Below are positions 22,500-35,619 of a stretch of DNA of 64,000 nucleotides, one piece after another. Made by a program: the position numbers and the translations under genes. The stretch comes from Micromussa lordhowensis (taxonomy: Eukaryota; Cnidaria; Anthozoa; Scleractinia; Lobophylliidae). The notes beneath the pieces are model-generated. The model did no database searches. It was not told the origin of the DNA and worked only from the letters and a program-made list of their open reading frames with translations. The stretch lies in NCBI GenBank assembly GCA_964020085.1, contig OZ026597.1, forward strand, positions 6,384,094 to 6,448,093, read 5' to 3'. The first letter of the stretch is position 1; each line of letters starts with the position of its first letter.

Positions 22500-22731
22500 A
22501 AAGCGAAGAATTTAAAACATGATACGTATGGCCACTCAAATAATTTATTTAGTATCATAGGTGACAAATTACGTTTCCAATTTTGTGTTTTTGGGCTTGC
22601 CTATTGTGCGAAAACTTTTGCGCCAAACGTTGCTGTTGGAATTGCACTTTCACATTTAAAATTATCATTTTACGCTGACACTTCGGGCCCAGAATTAAGG
22701 AGTGGCTTGTCAACCATGATACTATTACCCC

Positions 22732-22737
<6 letters not shown>

Positions 22738-22762
<25 letters not shown>

Positions 22763-22965
22763 TTGTTTTTTAAACACGGCTTCAAAATTGTTTTCTTTAT
22801 AAAAGCTGCTTATTGATATTTTTTACTTCAAATTCAGCACAAATTAAAAAACATGTTCAAGTTCATCTAAATCCTGCATAAAAGCCTGAGTTGCAGTTTT
22901 TCTTTAAAAGTTTTCATTTTTCTAAACCTGGTTTAATTAAACATGTTTAGTTGGTGTGAATGGGG
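22738..22965. mobile_element. MITE with TA target, unit 1 (also 25711, 28684, 31981)
   Basis: CCCCATTCACACCAA at the left and TTGGTGTGAATGGGG at the right are inverted ends, with an inner AAACATGTTTA on both sides. TA flanks both ends. Copies in the other units are at 25711-25938, 28684-28911 and 31981-32208. Confidence 0.8.
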
Positions 22966-23330
22966 TATGACACAAATTCATCTTCCAGGGATCTTGGCCT
23001 AATATTTCCCTGCTGTCCGGGCTGCTGCGTGCCTGGGGTTTGGGAGTGCGGCGCTAAGCGTGGTGATCGCCTTGGTGATTTTGTCTGCCCAGCTTGCTCA
23101 TCGGCCACAGCGGAAGCGCCGCCCTCCACCAAATCCTTGTTATTAGCTGGCGTAGAGTGTTTCCTTTTAGAGCTATTAAGTAGGAGAGATATAAAAATTC
23201 CGTGAGTTTCAGTGAATTGTCTGCAATACACATCGATGTAACATAATACCTTAACGAGGGTCCTGAAGGGGGGGTACCAATCCCATTTCCCAGCCCACTT
23301 TTTTTCCAAATCCCACTTCCCAGTGTTCAA
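22947..23330 (-). pseudogene. Basic SPRR-rich open frame, unit 1 (also 25920, 28893; shorter at 32190)
   Basis: A 127-codon frame contains SSKRKHSTPANNKDLVEGG and KSPRRSPRLAPHSQTPGTQQ. The C-terminal residues run into the end of the TA-type MITE and the N-terminal residues into a GAGGGTCC element, so both ends are composite and the frame is not an intact gene. The middle part (about 22975-23190) looks like a genuine low-complexity basic exon. Three further copies travel with the units; in unit 4 the frame starts later (94 codons). The function is unknown. Confidence 0.35.
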
Positions 23331-25704
23331 ATCCCATTCCCACTAGCGGAATTAAAAAAAATCCCAGTATTGTACATACCAGCACTTTTCTCTTTGCATC
23401 CGCATAATTACGACTTCTAAATACGACCCAACAATGACCCAAATATTCACGAGGATTTGCCAAGATGTTCCGAAGGCGATAAGATCCTTTTAGTTGTACT
23501 AAAACGTGCAAGTAGGGAAGTAATAGCGGTTATTTAGGTTACAAGTCTCTGCCACTTCACATTCCTGTCATTCCTGCTTGCAGGAAGTCTGTCATCCGCC
23601 TTGTAAGTGTTCTTATTCTTCCTTTCTGGAACATTTCCAATTGATCTTTAGTTCTTAGGACGAAGGAGGCTTTTTCATAGTCAATGATAGTGAATGATAG
23701 TTGAAACTATCATCGACTATCATCAACTATCATGACCGTTTGAACGGGCCTTTAGTTTCAAGCTTCTCAATCGAGATATATAGTAGAATCAGCTTAACTT
23801 ATAATCACTAGAATCAATCTAGAATTGGACTATCTTATTTTCTTGAAGAATATACGAAAGCTAGCTTAATTAAAATTAATTCAAGTTCCGGTAGATAAGT
23901 GGAACTAAAAAAAGAAAAAAAAAAGAAAAAGAACGTTGGGACAAGATACGTCACCCGGGGTGGGGGGGGGGGGGAGGAGTACTTCCTTATAAGAGGCTAC
24001 TGGGGATGTGCCGCTAGATGGGGTCGCATTTTCACGACTGGATTGACTACAATGGGGTAAAAATTTTAGTAGAGTTACTAGAATGGGATCGCACATTTTC
24101 GGGATTTCTGGGATAAGAAAATTCTGGTAAACATGGGAAGATTCGCGGTTAATAATGGTTCGTGCTGTTGTTTCAAAATTTAACAGTGGGCTCGCCTTGA
24201 AGTTCGTTCATGAAATCACACTAAACATTAACGACTTGCACTATAGTACAGAACTCCTGGGTCCAGAACAAAGTCCAGCAAATCATACGTGCTACGGTAT
24301 TTATTTCCCGGCTAATCTGCGTTGTTATCGTCCATCGAAGTGAACTCAACTTGGATCTTCTTTTGGATTAGCAAGTGTTTGATCTCTTTCGCTTGGGACT
24401 TGTTAGCTTTCAACGTGAAGAATATTTGCATTTCAACTATTTATGACAGTACATTTGTAAAACTTACGGTTACGGGCACATGTACCAGAATGTTTGTACT
24501 GTAGGTGAAAAGTAAAGCGTTCTACATTCAATTTAACAAACTCGTGTCAATTAATTTTAGGACAGAGGCATAAATGGAACGTGACTAAGCTGGGATCGCG
24601 AAAATTACATTAGCCCAAAAGTGACTAATATGGGGTCGATAATTGGCCACGGAATAGACTATAATGGATCTACAATGGGGTAGGGGTTCTGAGAAGCCAG
24701 CGGCACATACGCAACAAAATTTGACCCAAGTAACCCCCGGGGGACGTCAACAGTAATCTGACCCGGGTCGCCCGCACGGCAAGCAACCTTGTGCCACGAA
24801 AACCGACTGGCAGCTGTTAGAATATTTTAAGGGGCTAACCGGAGCCTTCTTCGGGCTACCGGGAGTACTATTTAGCCTAAAATAAAAGTAAAAAAATTTT
24901 GACTGCCGGTCTATTTCAAATCTTGAGCGGCTGCCCGTGACTTAGAAACTTCGCGGCTCACTTGAAATTACAGATGTAGCTCTATTGCTTTCGAACTATT
25001 ACATGTTATTATAAATCCTCTCCATAGGACCGCAGTAAATAAATTTCGCTTAGGAAACCATCAACTTCATATTGAAACTGGTAGATATACTGTCCCCAAG
25101 ACTCCTGAAAATTTAAGAATTTGTACTTTATGCCAAGTTAATGATGTGGAAAACGAGTCTCACGCTTTATTCTTTTGCACATTTTATGATTTTTCGAAAT
25201 AAAATTTTTGATGAAATCACAAGAAAATACCAATTTTTTGAACAACTAGATATTAATTCAAAAATTTTGTTCCTCTTTAATAGCATTGACCCATTTATTT
25301 GTAGATCAGTTGCTGCTTTTGTCTATGAAATCATGAACTCTAGATATAAGAAGTTATATAGATTATGAAATTGTATTAGAAGTTTACACAACTATATAAT
25401 TTTGTAGTTTGTATAAGGCAATACCATGTATAGATATGGAAATACCTAAATAAATTGTTGTTGTTGTTGTTGAAAGCGAAGAATTTAAAACATGATACGT
25501 ATGGCCACTCAAATAATTTATTTAGTATCATAGGTGACAAATTACGTTTCCAATTTTGTGTTTTTGGGCTTGCCTATTGTGCGAAAACTTTTGCGCCAAA
25601 CGTTGCTGTTGGAATTGCACTTTCACATTTAAAATTATCATTTTACGCTGACACTTCGGGCCCAGAATTAAGGAGTGGCTTGTCAACCATGATACTATTA
25701 CCCC

Positions 25705-25735
<31 letters not shown>

Positions 25736-28677
25736 TTGTTTTTTAAACACGGCTTCAAAATTGTTTTCTTTATAAAAGCTGCTTATTGATATTTTTTACT
25801 TCAAATTCAGCACAAATTAAAAAACATGTTCAAGTTCATCTAAATCCTGCATAAAAGCCTGAGTTGCAGTTTTTCTTTAAAAGTTTTCATTTTTCTAAAC
25901 CTGGTTTAATTAAACATGTTTAGTTGGTGTGAATGGGGTATGACACAAATTCATCTTCAAGGGATCTTGGCCTAATATTTCCCTGCTGTCCGGGCTGCTG
26001 CGTGCCTGGGGTTTGGGAGTGCGGCGCTAAGCGTGGTGATCGCCTTGGTGATTTTGTCTGCCCAGCTTGCTCATCGGCCACAGCGGAAGCGCCGCCCTCC
26101 ACCAAATCCTTGTTATTAGCTGGCGTAGAGTGTTTCCTTTTAGAGCTATTAAGTAGGAGAGATATAAAAATTCCGTGAGTTTCAGTGAATTGTCTGCAAT
26201 ACACATCGATGTAACATAATACCTTAACGAGGGTCCTGAAGGGGGGGTACCAATCCCATTTCCCAGCCCACTTTTTTTCCAAATCCCACTTCCCAGTGTT
26301 CAAATCCCATTCCCACTAGCGGAATTAAAAAAAATCCCAGTATTGTACATACCAGCACTTTTCTCTTTGCATCCGCATAATTACGACTTCTAAATACGAC
26401 CCAACAATGACCCAAATATTCATGAGGATTTGCCAAGATGTTCCGAAGGCGATAAGATCCTTTTAGTTGTACTAAAACGTGCAAGTAGGGAAGTAATAGC
26501 GGTTATTTAGGTTACAAGTCTCTGCCACTTCACATTCCTGTCATTCCTGCTTGCAGGAAGTCTGTCATCCGCCTTGTAAGTGTTCTTATTCTTCCTTTCT
26601 GGAACATTTCCAATTGATCTTTAGTTCTTAGGACGAAGGAGGCTTTTTCATAGTCAATGATAGTGAATGATAGTTGAAACTATCATCGACTATCATCAAC
26701 TATCATGACCGTTTGAACGGGCCTTTAGTTTCAAGCTTCTCAATCGAGATATATAGTAGAATCAGCTTAACTTATAATCACTAGAATCAATCTAGAATTG
26801 GACTATCTTATTTTCTTGAAGAATATACGAAAGCTAGCTTAATTAAAATTAATTCAAGTTCCGGTAGATAAGTGGAACTAAAAAAAGAAAAAAAAAAGAA
26901 AAAGAACGTTGGGACAAGATACGTCACCCGGGGTGGGGGGGGGGGGGAGGAGTACTTCCTTATAAGAGGCTACTGGGGATGTGCCGCTAGATGGGGTCGC
27001 ATTTTCACGACTGGATTGACTACAATGGGGTAAAAATTTTAGTAGAGTTACTAGAATGGGATCGCACATTTTCGGGATTTCTGGGATAAGAAAATTCTGG
27101 TAAACATGGGAAGATTCGCGGTTAATAATGGTTCGTGCTGTTGTTTCAAAATTTAACAGTGGGCTCGCCTTGAAGTTCGTTCATGAAATCACACTAAACA
27201 TTAACGACTTGCACTATAGTACAGAACTCCTGGGTCCAGAACAAAGTCCAGCAAATCATACGTGCTACGGTATTTATTTCCCGGCTAATCTGCGTTGTTA
27301 TCGTCCATCGAAGTGAACTCAACTTGGATCTTCTTTTGGATTAGCAAGTGTTTGATCTCTTTCGCTTGGGACTTGTTAGCTTTCAACGTGAAGAATATTT
27401 GCATTTCAACTATTTATGACAGTACATTTGTAAAACTTACGGTTACGGGCACATGTACCAGAATGTTTGTACTGTAGGTGAAAAGTAAAGCGTTCTACAT
27501 TCAATTTAACAAACTCGTGTCAATTAATTTTAGGACAGAGGCATAAATGGAACGTGACTAAGCTGGGATCGCGAAAATTACATTAGCCCAAAAGTGACTA
27601 ATATGGGGTCGATAATTGGCCACGGAATAGACTATAATGGATCTACAATGGGGTAGGGGTTCTGAGAAGCCAGCGGCACATACGCAACAAAATTTGACCC
27701 AAGTAACCCCCGGGGGACGTCAACAGTAATCTGACCCGGGTCGCCCGCACGGCAAGCAACCTTGTGCCACGAAAACCGACTGGCAGCTGTTAGAATATTT
27801 TAAGGGGCTAACCGGAGCCTTCTTCGGGCTACCGGGAGTACTATTTAGCCTAAAATAAAAGTAAAAAAATTTTGACTGCCGGTCTATTTCAAATCTTGAG
27901 CGGCTGCCCGTGACTTAGAAACTTCGCGGCTCACTTGAAATTACAGATGTAGCTCTATTGCTTTCGAACTATTACATGTTATTATAAATCCTCTCCATAG
28001 GACCGCAGTAAATAAATTTCGCTTAGGAAACCATCAACTTCATATTGAAACTGGTAGATATACTGTCCCCAAGACTCCTGAAAATTTAAGAATTTGTACT
28101 TTATGCCAAGTTAATGATGTGGAAAACGAGTCTCACGCTTTATTCTTTTGCACATTTTATGATTTTTCGAAATAAAATTTTTGATGAAATCACAAGAAAA
28201 TACCAATTTTTTGAACAACTAGATATTAATTCAAAAATTTTGTTCCTCTTTAATAGCATTGACCCATTTATTTGTAGATCAGTTGCTGCTTTTGTCTATG
28301 AAATCATGAACTCTAGATATAAGAAGTTATATAGATTATGAAATTGTATTAGAAGTTTACACAACTATATAATTTTGTAGTTTGTATAAGGCAATACCAT
28401 GTATAGATATGGAAATACCTAAATAAATTGTTGTTGTTGTTGTTGAAAGCGAAGAATTTAAAACATGATACGTATGGCCACTCAAATAATTTATTTAGTA
28501 TCATAGGTGACAAATTACGTTTCCAATTTTGTGTTTTTGGGCTTGCCTATTGTGCGAAAACTTTTGCGCCAAACGTTGCTGTTGGAATTGCACTTTCACA
28601 TTTAAAATTATCATTTTACGCTGACACTTCGGGCCCAGAATTAAGGAGTGGCTTGTCAACCATGATACTATTACCCC

Positions 28678-28708
<31 letters not shown>

Positions 28709-30615
28709 TTGTTTTTTAAACACGGCTTCAAAATTGTTTTCTTTATAAAAGCTGCTTATTGATATTTTTTACTTCAAATTCAGCACAAATTAAAAAACAT
28801 GTTCAAGTTCATCTAAATCCTGCATAAAAGCCTGAGTTGCAGTTTTTCTTTAAAAGTTTTCATTTTTCTAAACCTGGTTTAATTAAACATGTTTAGTTGG
28901 TGTGAATGGGGTATGACACAAATTCATCTTCAAGGGATCTTGGCCTAATATTTCCCTGCTGTCCGGGCTGCTGCGTGCCTGGGGTTTGGGAGTGCGGCGC
29001 TAAGCGTGGTGATCGCCTTGGTGATTTTGTCTGCCCAGCTTGCTCATCGGCCACAGCGGAAGCGCCGCCCTCCACCAAATCCTTGTTATTAGCTGGCGTA
29101 GAGTGTTTCCTTTTAGAGCTATTAAGTAGGAGAGATATAAAAATTCCGTGAGTTTCAGTGAATTGTCTGCAATACACATCGATGTAACATAATACCTTAA
29201 CGAGGGTCCTGAAGGGGGGGTACCAATCCCATTTCCCAGCCCACTTTTTTTCCAAATCCCACTTCCCAGTGTTCAAATCCCATTCCCACTAGCGGAATTA
29301 AAAAAAATCCCAGTATTGTACATACCAGCACTTTTCTCTTTGCATCCGCATAATTACGACTTCTAAATACGACCCAACAATGACCCAAATATTCATGAGG
29401 ATTTGCCAAGATGTTCCGAAGGCGATAAGATCCTTTTAGTTGTACTAAAACGTGCAAGTAGGGAAGTAATAGCGGTTATTTAGGTTACAAGTCTCTGCCA
29501 CTTCACATTCCTGTCATTCCTGCTTGCAGGAAGTCTGTCATCCGCCTTGTAAGTGTTCTTATTCTTCCTTTCTGGAACATTTCCAATTGATCTTTAGTTC
29601 TTAGGACGAAGGAGGCTTTTTCATAGTCAATGATAGTGAATGATAGTTGAAACTATCATCGACTATCATCAACTATCATGACCGTTTGAACGGGCCTTTA
29701 GTTTCAAGCTTCTCAATCGAGATATATAGTAGAATCAGCTTAACTTATAATCACTAGAATCAATCTAGAATTGGACTATCTTATTTTCTTGAAGAATATA
29801 CGAAAGCTAGCTTAATTAAAATTAATTCAAGTTCCGGTAGATAAGTGGAACTAAAAAAAGAAAAAAAAAAAAGAAAAAGAACGTTGGGACAAGATACGTC
29901 ACCCGGGGTGGGGGGGGGGGGGGGAGGAGTACTTCCTTATAAGAGGCTACTGGGGATGTGCCGCTAGATGGGGTCGCATTTTCACGACTGGATTGACTAC
30001 AATGGGGTAAAAATTTTAGTAGAGTTACTAGAATGGGATCGCACATTTTCGGGATTTCTGGGATAAGAAAATTCTGGTAAACATGGGAAGATTCGCGGTT
30101 AATAATGGTTCGTGCTGTTGTTTCAAAATTTAACAGTGGGCTCGCCTTGAAGTTCGTTCATGAAATCACACTAAACATTAACGACTTGCACTATAGTACA
30201 GAACTCCTGGGTCCAGAACAAAGTCCAGCAAATCATACGTGCTACGGTATTTATTTCCCGGCTAATCTGCGTTGTTATCGTCCATCGAAGTGAACTCAAC
30301 TTGGATCTTCTTTTGGATTAGCAAGTGTTTGATCTCTTTCGCTTGGGACTTGTTAGCTTTCAACGTGAAGAATATTTGCATTTCAACTATTTATGACAGT
30401 ACATTTGTAAAACTTACGGTTACGGGCACATGTACCAGAATGTTTGTACTGTAGGTGAAAAGTAAAGCGTTCTACATTCAATTTAACAAACTCGTGTCAA
30501 TTAATTTTAGGACAGAGGCATAAATTGAACGTGACTATTAGCTGGGATCGCGAAAATTACATTAGCCCAAAAGTGACTAATATGGGGTCGATAATTGGCC
30601 ACGGAATAGACTATA

Positions 30616-30918
30616 AAAAAAAAAAAAAGTCTGCATACGAGCCAAGTGGCCCATCAGGCCGGAGCTTATCCCGGTTTCCCTAGCATTAAGCGACTAGGAG
30701 TATTTCTACTACCCCCTGGATGGGATGCCAGTCCATCGCAGGGTTACCCCCAGCATTAAATTCGCCGGTACCCATTTATATACCTGGGTGGAGAGAGGCA
30801 CCGTGAGAGTAAAGTGTCTTGCCTAAGAACACAACACAATGTCCCCGGCCAGGGCTCGAACCCGGAGCGCTCGCTCCGGAGTCGAACGCACTAACCATGA
30901 AGCCACTGCGCCTCCACT
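30616..30918 (-). repeat. tRNA-derived SINE, young insertion in unit 4
   Basis: A perfect 15-bp target duplication ACGGAATAGACTATA lies at 30601-30615 and 30919-30933. On the minus strand the head has an A-box-like TGGTTAGTGCGTTCGACTCC and a good B box GGTTCGAGCCC. The body matches the other two copies. The tail, read in element sense, is a run of T (A14 on the plus strand), following GTATGCAGAC. It is present only in unit 4, so it inserted after the tandem duplication or was lost elsewhere. Confidence 0.92.
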
Positions 30919-31974
30919 ACGGAATAGACTATAATGGATCTACAATGGGGTAGGGGTTCTGAGAAGCCAGCGGCACATACCCAACAAAATTTGACCCAAG
31001 TAACCCCCGGGGGACGTCAACAGTAATCTGACCCGGGTCGCCCGCACGGCAAGCAACCCTGTGCCACGAAAACCGACTGGGAGCTGTTAGAATATTTTAA
31101 GGGGCTAACCGGAGCCTTCTTCGGGCTACCGGGAGTACTATTTAGCCTAAAATAAAAGTAAAAAAATTTTGACTGCCGGTCTATTTCAAATCTTGAGCGG
31201 CTGCCCATGACTTAGAAACTTCGCGGCTCACTTGAAATTACAGATGTAGCTCTATTGCTTTCGAACTATTACATGTTATTATAAATCCTCTCCATAGGAC
31301 CGCAGTAAATAAATTTCGCTTAGGAAACCATCAACTTCATATTGAAACTGGTAGATATACTGTCCCCAAGACTCCTGAAAATTTAAGAATTTGTACTTTA
31401 TGCCAAGTTAATGATGTGGAAAACGAGTCTCACGCTTTATTCTTTTGCACATTTTATGATTTTTCGAAATAAAATTTTTGATGAAATCACAAGAAAATAC
31501 CAATTTTTTGAACAACTAGATATTAATTCAAAAATTTTGTTCCTCTTTAATAGCATTGACCCATTTATTTGTAGATCAGTTGCTGCTTTTGTCTATGAAA
31601 TCATGAACTCTAGATATAAGAAGTTATATAGATTATGAAATTGTATTAGAAGTTTACACAACTATATAATTTTGTAGTTTGTATAAGGCAATACCATGTA
31701 TAGATATGGAAATACCTAACTAAATTGTTGTTGTTGTTGTTGAAAGCGAAGAATTTAAAACATGATACGTATGGCCACTCAAATAATTTATTTAGTATCA
31801 TAGGTGACAAATTACGTTTCCAATTTTGTGTTTTTGGGCTTGCCTATTGTGCGAAAACTTTTGCGCCAAACGTTGCTGTTGGAATTGCACTTTCACATTT
31901 AAAATTATCATTTTACGCTGACACTTCGGGCCCAGAATTAAGGAGTGGCTTGTCAACCATGATACTATTACCCC

Positions 31975-32005
<31 letters not shown>

Positions 32006-32498
32006 TTGTTTTTTAAACACGGCTTCAAAATTGTTTTCTTTATAAAAGCTGCTTATTGATATTTTTTACTTCAAATTCAGCACAAATTAAAAAACATGTT
32101 CAAGTTCATCTAAATCCTGCATAAAAGCCTGAGTTGCAGTTTTTCTTTAAAAGTTTTCATTTTTCTAAACCTGGTTTAATTAAACATGTTTAGTTGGTGT
32201 GAATGGGGTATGACACAAATTCATCTTCAAGGGATCTTGGTCTAATATTTCCCTGCTGTCCGGGCTGCTGCGTGCCTGGGGTTTGGGAGTGCGGCGCTAA
32301 GCGTGGTGATCGCCTTGGTGATTTTGTCTGCCCAGCTTGCTCATCGGCCACAGCGGAAGCGCCGCCCTCCACCAAATCCTTGTTATTAGCTGGCGTAGAG
32401 TGTTTCCTTTTAGAGCTATTAAGTAGGAGAGATATAAAAATTCCGTGAGTTTCAGTGAATTGTCTGCAATACACATCGATGTAACATAATACCTTAAC

Positions 32499-33461
32499 GA
32501 GGGTCCTGAAGGGGGGGTACCAATCCCATTTCCCAGCTCACTTTTTTTCCAAATCCCACTTCCCAGTGTTCAAATCCCATTCCCACTAGCGGAATTAAAA
32601 AAAATCCCAGTATTGTACATACCAGCACTTTTCTCTTTGCATCCGCATAATTACGACTTCTAAATACGACCCAACAATGACCCAAATATTCACGAGGATT
32701 TGCCAAGATGTTCCGAAGGCGATAAGATCCTTTTAGTTGTACTAAAACGTGCAAGTAGGGAAGTAATAGCGGTTATTTAGGTTACAAGTCTCTGCCACTT
32801 CACATTCCTGTCATTCCTGCTTGCAGGAAGTCTGTCATCCGCCTTGTAAGTGTTCTTATTCTTCCTTTCTGGAACATTTCCAATTGATCTTTAGTTCTTA
32901 GGACGAAGGAGGCTTTTCGTGAACTTCCCGCTTCAATGAAGTCGATGGTTGTTGAACAATCCAATGGTAAATCCAGTTTACAGTTCTCGGTGTGTATAAC
33001 AAAATTTTGAGTAGAAAAGTACTTAACTTCCACGACAACAGTCCGAGTCTTGCACGGCAACTCTCCTGCCGTTTCTTCCGCCATCTCCGCCATATTGCTT
33101 GTATCATAAAAATGCGCATACTCTGTAGACTTTTGGCTTTACACGCACCGCTGTACACAAATATCGTTGACCTCAAATTGAGGCCATTCGGGGGAAAATA
33201 GTAAACATGCGGGCTGAAAATGTTAAAAAAGGCTAAAAATTGGCATGAACAAGGTACTTGAACAATTTGCGACGTTTCTCAACCCCAGAAAAGAAGTGAT
33301 GTCTCTACTAGTCATGGTTACAAAATATTTATCCCATTCCCATTTTTGACACTTTCTTCCCATTCCCAGTAACCAAATCCCAGTCCCAGTGACCTAAATC
33401 CCATTTTCCCAGGGCTAAAATAGGCCAATCCCAGTTCCCATTTTACCCCTTCGGGACCCTC
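32499..33461. mobile_element. GAGGGTCC-ended DNA element with 6-bp target duplication
   Basis: CTTAAC occurs at 32493-32498 and 33462-33467. The ends GAGGGTCCTGAAGGGG and CCCCTTCGGGACCCTC are inverted repeats. The subterminal region repeats AATCCCATT and CCCAGT motifs on both sides. In units 1-3 of the tandem array the same element is cut off in the middle (after GAGGCTTTT) and joined to the right end of element X. It encloses the frame at 32800-33093. Confidence 0.7.
32800..33093 (-). CDS. 97-aa open frame in the GAGGGTCC element
   Basis: ATG starts MAEMAEETAGELPCKTRTVV, followed by VEVKYFSTQNFVIHTENC, DLPLDCSTTIDFIEAGS and KASFVLRTKDQLEMFQKGR. A beta-strand-rich, small-domain-like composition is apparent but no family is recognised. 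The last 30 or so residues are also encoded, without a start, in tandem units 1-3. It could be a first coding exon of the element's gene. No promoter or poly(A) signal was identified. Confidence 0.4.
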   Translation of the reverse strand: MAEMAEETAGELPCKTRTVVVEVKYFSTQNFVIHTENCKLDLPLDCSTTIDFIEAGSSRKASFVLRTKDQLEMFQKGRIRTLTRRMTDFLQAGMTGM

Positions 33462-33467
33462 CTTAAC

Positions 33468-34930
33468 TGTCATGCTATGTCGGTTAGCGCCATTTGTCCC
33501 CTTTTAGTGCAAAATTGAAACGTATTTTTTTAGGATTACCCAAATATCGGTTCAATAAACATCATTTGCTGTTTTCGTACAGGTAATCATACGGTTTCTA
33601 GTTCAATTTGGAATTAATTTGCACGAGTGAGTTTTTCAAACCGTATGACTACCTATTAATAATATACATGAAAAAATTTGCGTGAAGGATGTTTTGAACT
33701 TTACGGACTCTGATTTCTCTTCTCAGTTTTGTGCGCGCGCTAAACCTCGGGTGTTTATACATTGACAAAATACATTGACTTCAAAAACGCTCACAGTGAT
33801 ACAAATAAAAGGGACGATGTGACTGAAGTGAAGTGTGATGCATATTATATAAGTTCCTTTTCGTTCCTTCAGTTTGATTTATTGCTTGGTACGTTGTGGG
33901 TTTCTTTCGATGATATGACAATTTTATACATCAGTGGTTACATTTTTTTATCCAGGCCTAGACCCAGACATTTCTCTCTATTAGGTTTGTCTAGTATATG
34001 CAGTTGCACCCGACTCCATGCATGGATCAGGGTCAGAATTTGAGCCGAAGGTAATATGTGATTAATGTTTCAAATTACACCCTATAGGTAGGGTCTAAGA
34101 GAGCGAAATATATAAAGTGCACTCACTGTTTTATCTTAAATATAGTGAAACGGTAAATTTCTGTTGTCTCAACAGGTAGATACTGAAGTTTGCGAGCAGA
34201 CCTTTGCTTGGTTGTCCAAATATGCTAAAATAACACGGAATATGAACAGAGAACATTTTGTTTTCTTCACAATGTACTTGCAACACTTGCATAACCTTAG
34301 GGAAGAACAAAAGTTGAAAAACAGTGGATACCTGTGAGGATAGAAAATGCTTTCCGCGAATTCCGTGATAAGGGCTGAAAGAAATGTGATCAGTCAAATG
34401 ACAATTGCAATTAGGAAAATTATGCTAGATTCAAACTTCTTGATATGTTCATTTGATTTTTCACACGTGATTGTTAGTTTACCCTATTTACGCGCGCACG
34501 TGACATTGCGTTACATCGTGACGAATTCATGTATTTGGATCAGTTTTCAATCAAGTTTTCTCAGTCGCCACGTGCTTTAGCTCGCTAGTGTCTGTTCTAG
34601 TTTTATACTGTTTTGTTCAAGTTTCTTCGTGTATATCTTCGCTTCACTGGATCAGAGGAATATCTGTAAGTTTACGCTGTGATTTTCAATTAGTGCATCA
34701 GTCTCTTAGAAATATTGTAATTTATTTTCTTTCCGTCGAACTATTGCTTCTTTATTTAGTGTCATTGCTGGTCTTAAAATCAAATGCGTTCAAATTACCT
34801 CTCGATCATTTCAGTTCTTACTAAGCATTAAATGGAACATTTTTTAATCGACTACGAAATGATGCCGCTTACAATTTATAAATAAACCTTTAAATAAACA
34901 TATTAGGTATGAAAAGAGTGTGTGATATAT
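33468..34930. other. Stretch without recognised gene
   Basis: Scattered short frames only. A hairpin with ATCATACGGTTT...AAACCGTATGA arms lies at about 33586-33648. No family, terminus or splice structure could be recognised. Confidence 0.4.
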
Positions 34931-34936
34931 GAAGTA

Positions 34937-35253
34937 CTGTTTAAAACACGAGCAGCAGTGTTTTATCGGGTTTAAAAACACGAGGCGTAGCCGAGTGTTT
35001 TTAAACCCGATAAAACACGTGCTGCGAGTGTTTTGAACAACTTCAAAAATAGCTTCAAAAATCCGCGATAACACCTACCTGCGAATTTTTCTATTGTTTC
35101 AAAAACCCGAGAAAACACGTGCATGGGAATTCTTCTGCGGCTTTGAAAACCCGAGAAAACGCGTGCATTGAGAACAATTGATTGAGATCTTTATATAAAG
35201 ATCACACGGAGATCTTTATATAAAGATTACGTGTGATCTTTATATAAAGATCA
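34937..35253. repeat. Palindromes: CACGAG foldback and triple GATCTTTATATAAAGATC
   Basis: 34937-35033 folds on GTGTTTTATCGGGTTTAAAA with its complement. Related half-copies (AAACCCGAGAAAACACGTGC) follow to 35165. At 35189-35252 the self-complementary GATCTTTATATAAAGAT occurs three times in succession. Confidence 0.75.
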
Positions 35254-35619
35254 TGGTAGTCGTTCTTATTTTTACCAGGTATAAAGGTTCATGCACGTGA
35301 TCAATTTGACGTCTCTGATAGGCTCATGTGCTTATGAATTATTAATGAGTTTTTGAATGTAAGTTAATTCTCCTGCGGAAAGCATACTCCATCACTCTGG
35401 CCCCATCTCCTTTGTTGGCATAACGATAGAGTGTGATCATGACACTACAGTACAAATATTTTGTCCTTCACACTTTAGTTTCGTCATTTCTCCGTATTCG
35501 CATCTTCAATGAAGATGAAATGTGTACTAGTTGCATTGCATATTAATCGAAATAACCATAAAAAAGACTATGCAGAGGACAGGCAAAAGGTCGCTAAAAT
35601 CCCTGGTTTGTTACTATTT

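Larger units (their letters stand above)
20322..23751. mobile_element. Harbinger-like element X, rearranged interior
   Basis: AGGCCCGTTCAAACGGTCAT at the left and ATGACCGTTTGAACGGGCCT at the right are perfect inverted ends flanked by TTA on both sides. Subterminal ATGATAGT motifs repeat in both arms (20936-20985 and 23681-23733). The interior is a patchwork of younger insertions and half of another element, and it merges into the 2,973-bp tandem array, so the two ends no longer bound a simple transposon. No transposase was recognised. Confidence 0.7.
21444..32917 (+). repeat. Tandem array of a 2,973-bp composite unit (three full, one partial copy)
   Basis: Units begin at GAAGAATATTTGCATTTCAA: 21444, 24417, 27390 and 30367 (spacings 2973, 2973 and 2977). 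The fourth unit stops matching at 32917, about 740 bp short, and contains a SINE insertion. Copies are nearly identical. Units 2 and 3 share derived bases that units 1 and 4 lack (TACGCAACA against TACCCAACA; AACCTTGTG against AACCCTGTG; ATTCATGAGG against ATTCACGAGG), so 2 and 3 arose from one another. Each unit contains a LINE 3' end, a TA-type MITE, a basic SPRR-rich frame, half of a GAGGGTCC element and, in 1-3, the right end of element X plus satellite flank. Confidence 0.93.

Noticed and set aside
22482..22802. 106-codon frame repeated in all four tandem units
   Set aside because: It begins in the LINE tail microsatellite and runs into a MITE; conservation is due to recent tandem duplication, not selection.
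33762..34824. Series of 77-93-codon frames
   Set aside because: AT-rich chance frames with hydrophobic composition and no supporting signals.
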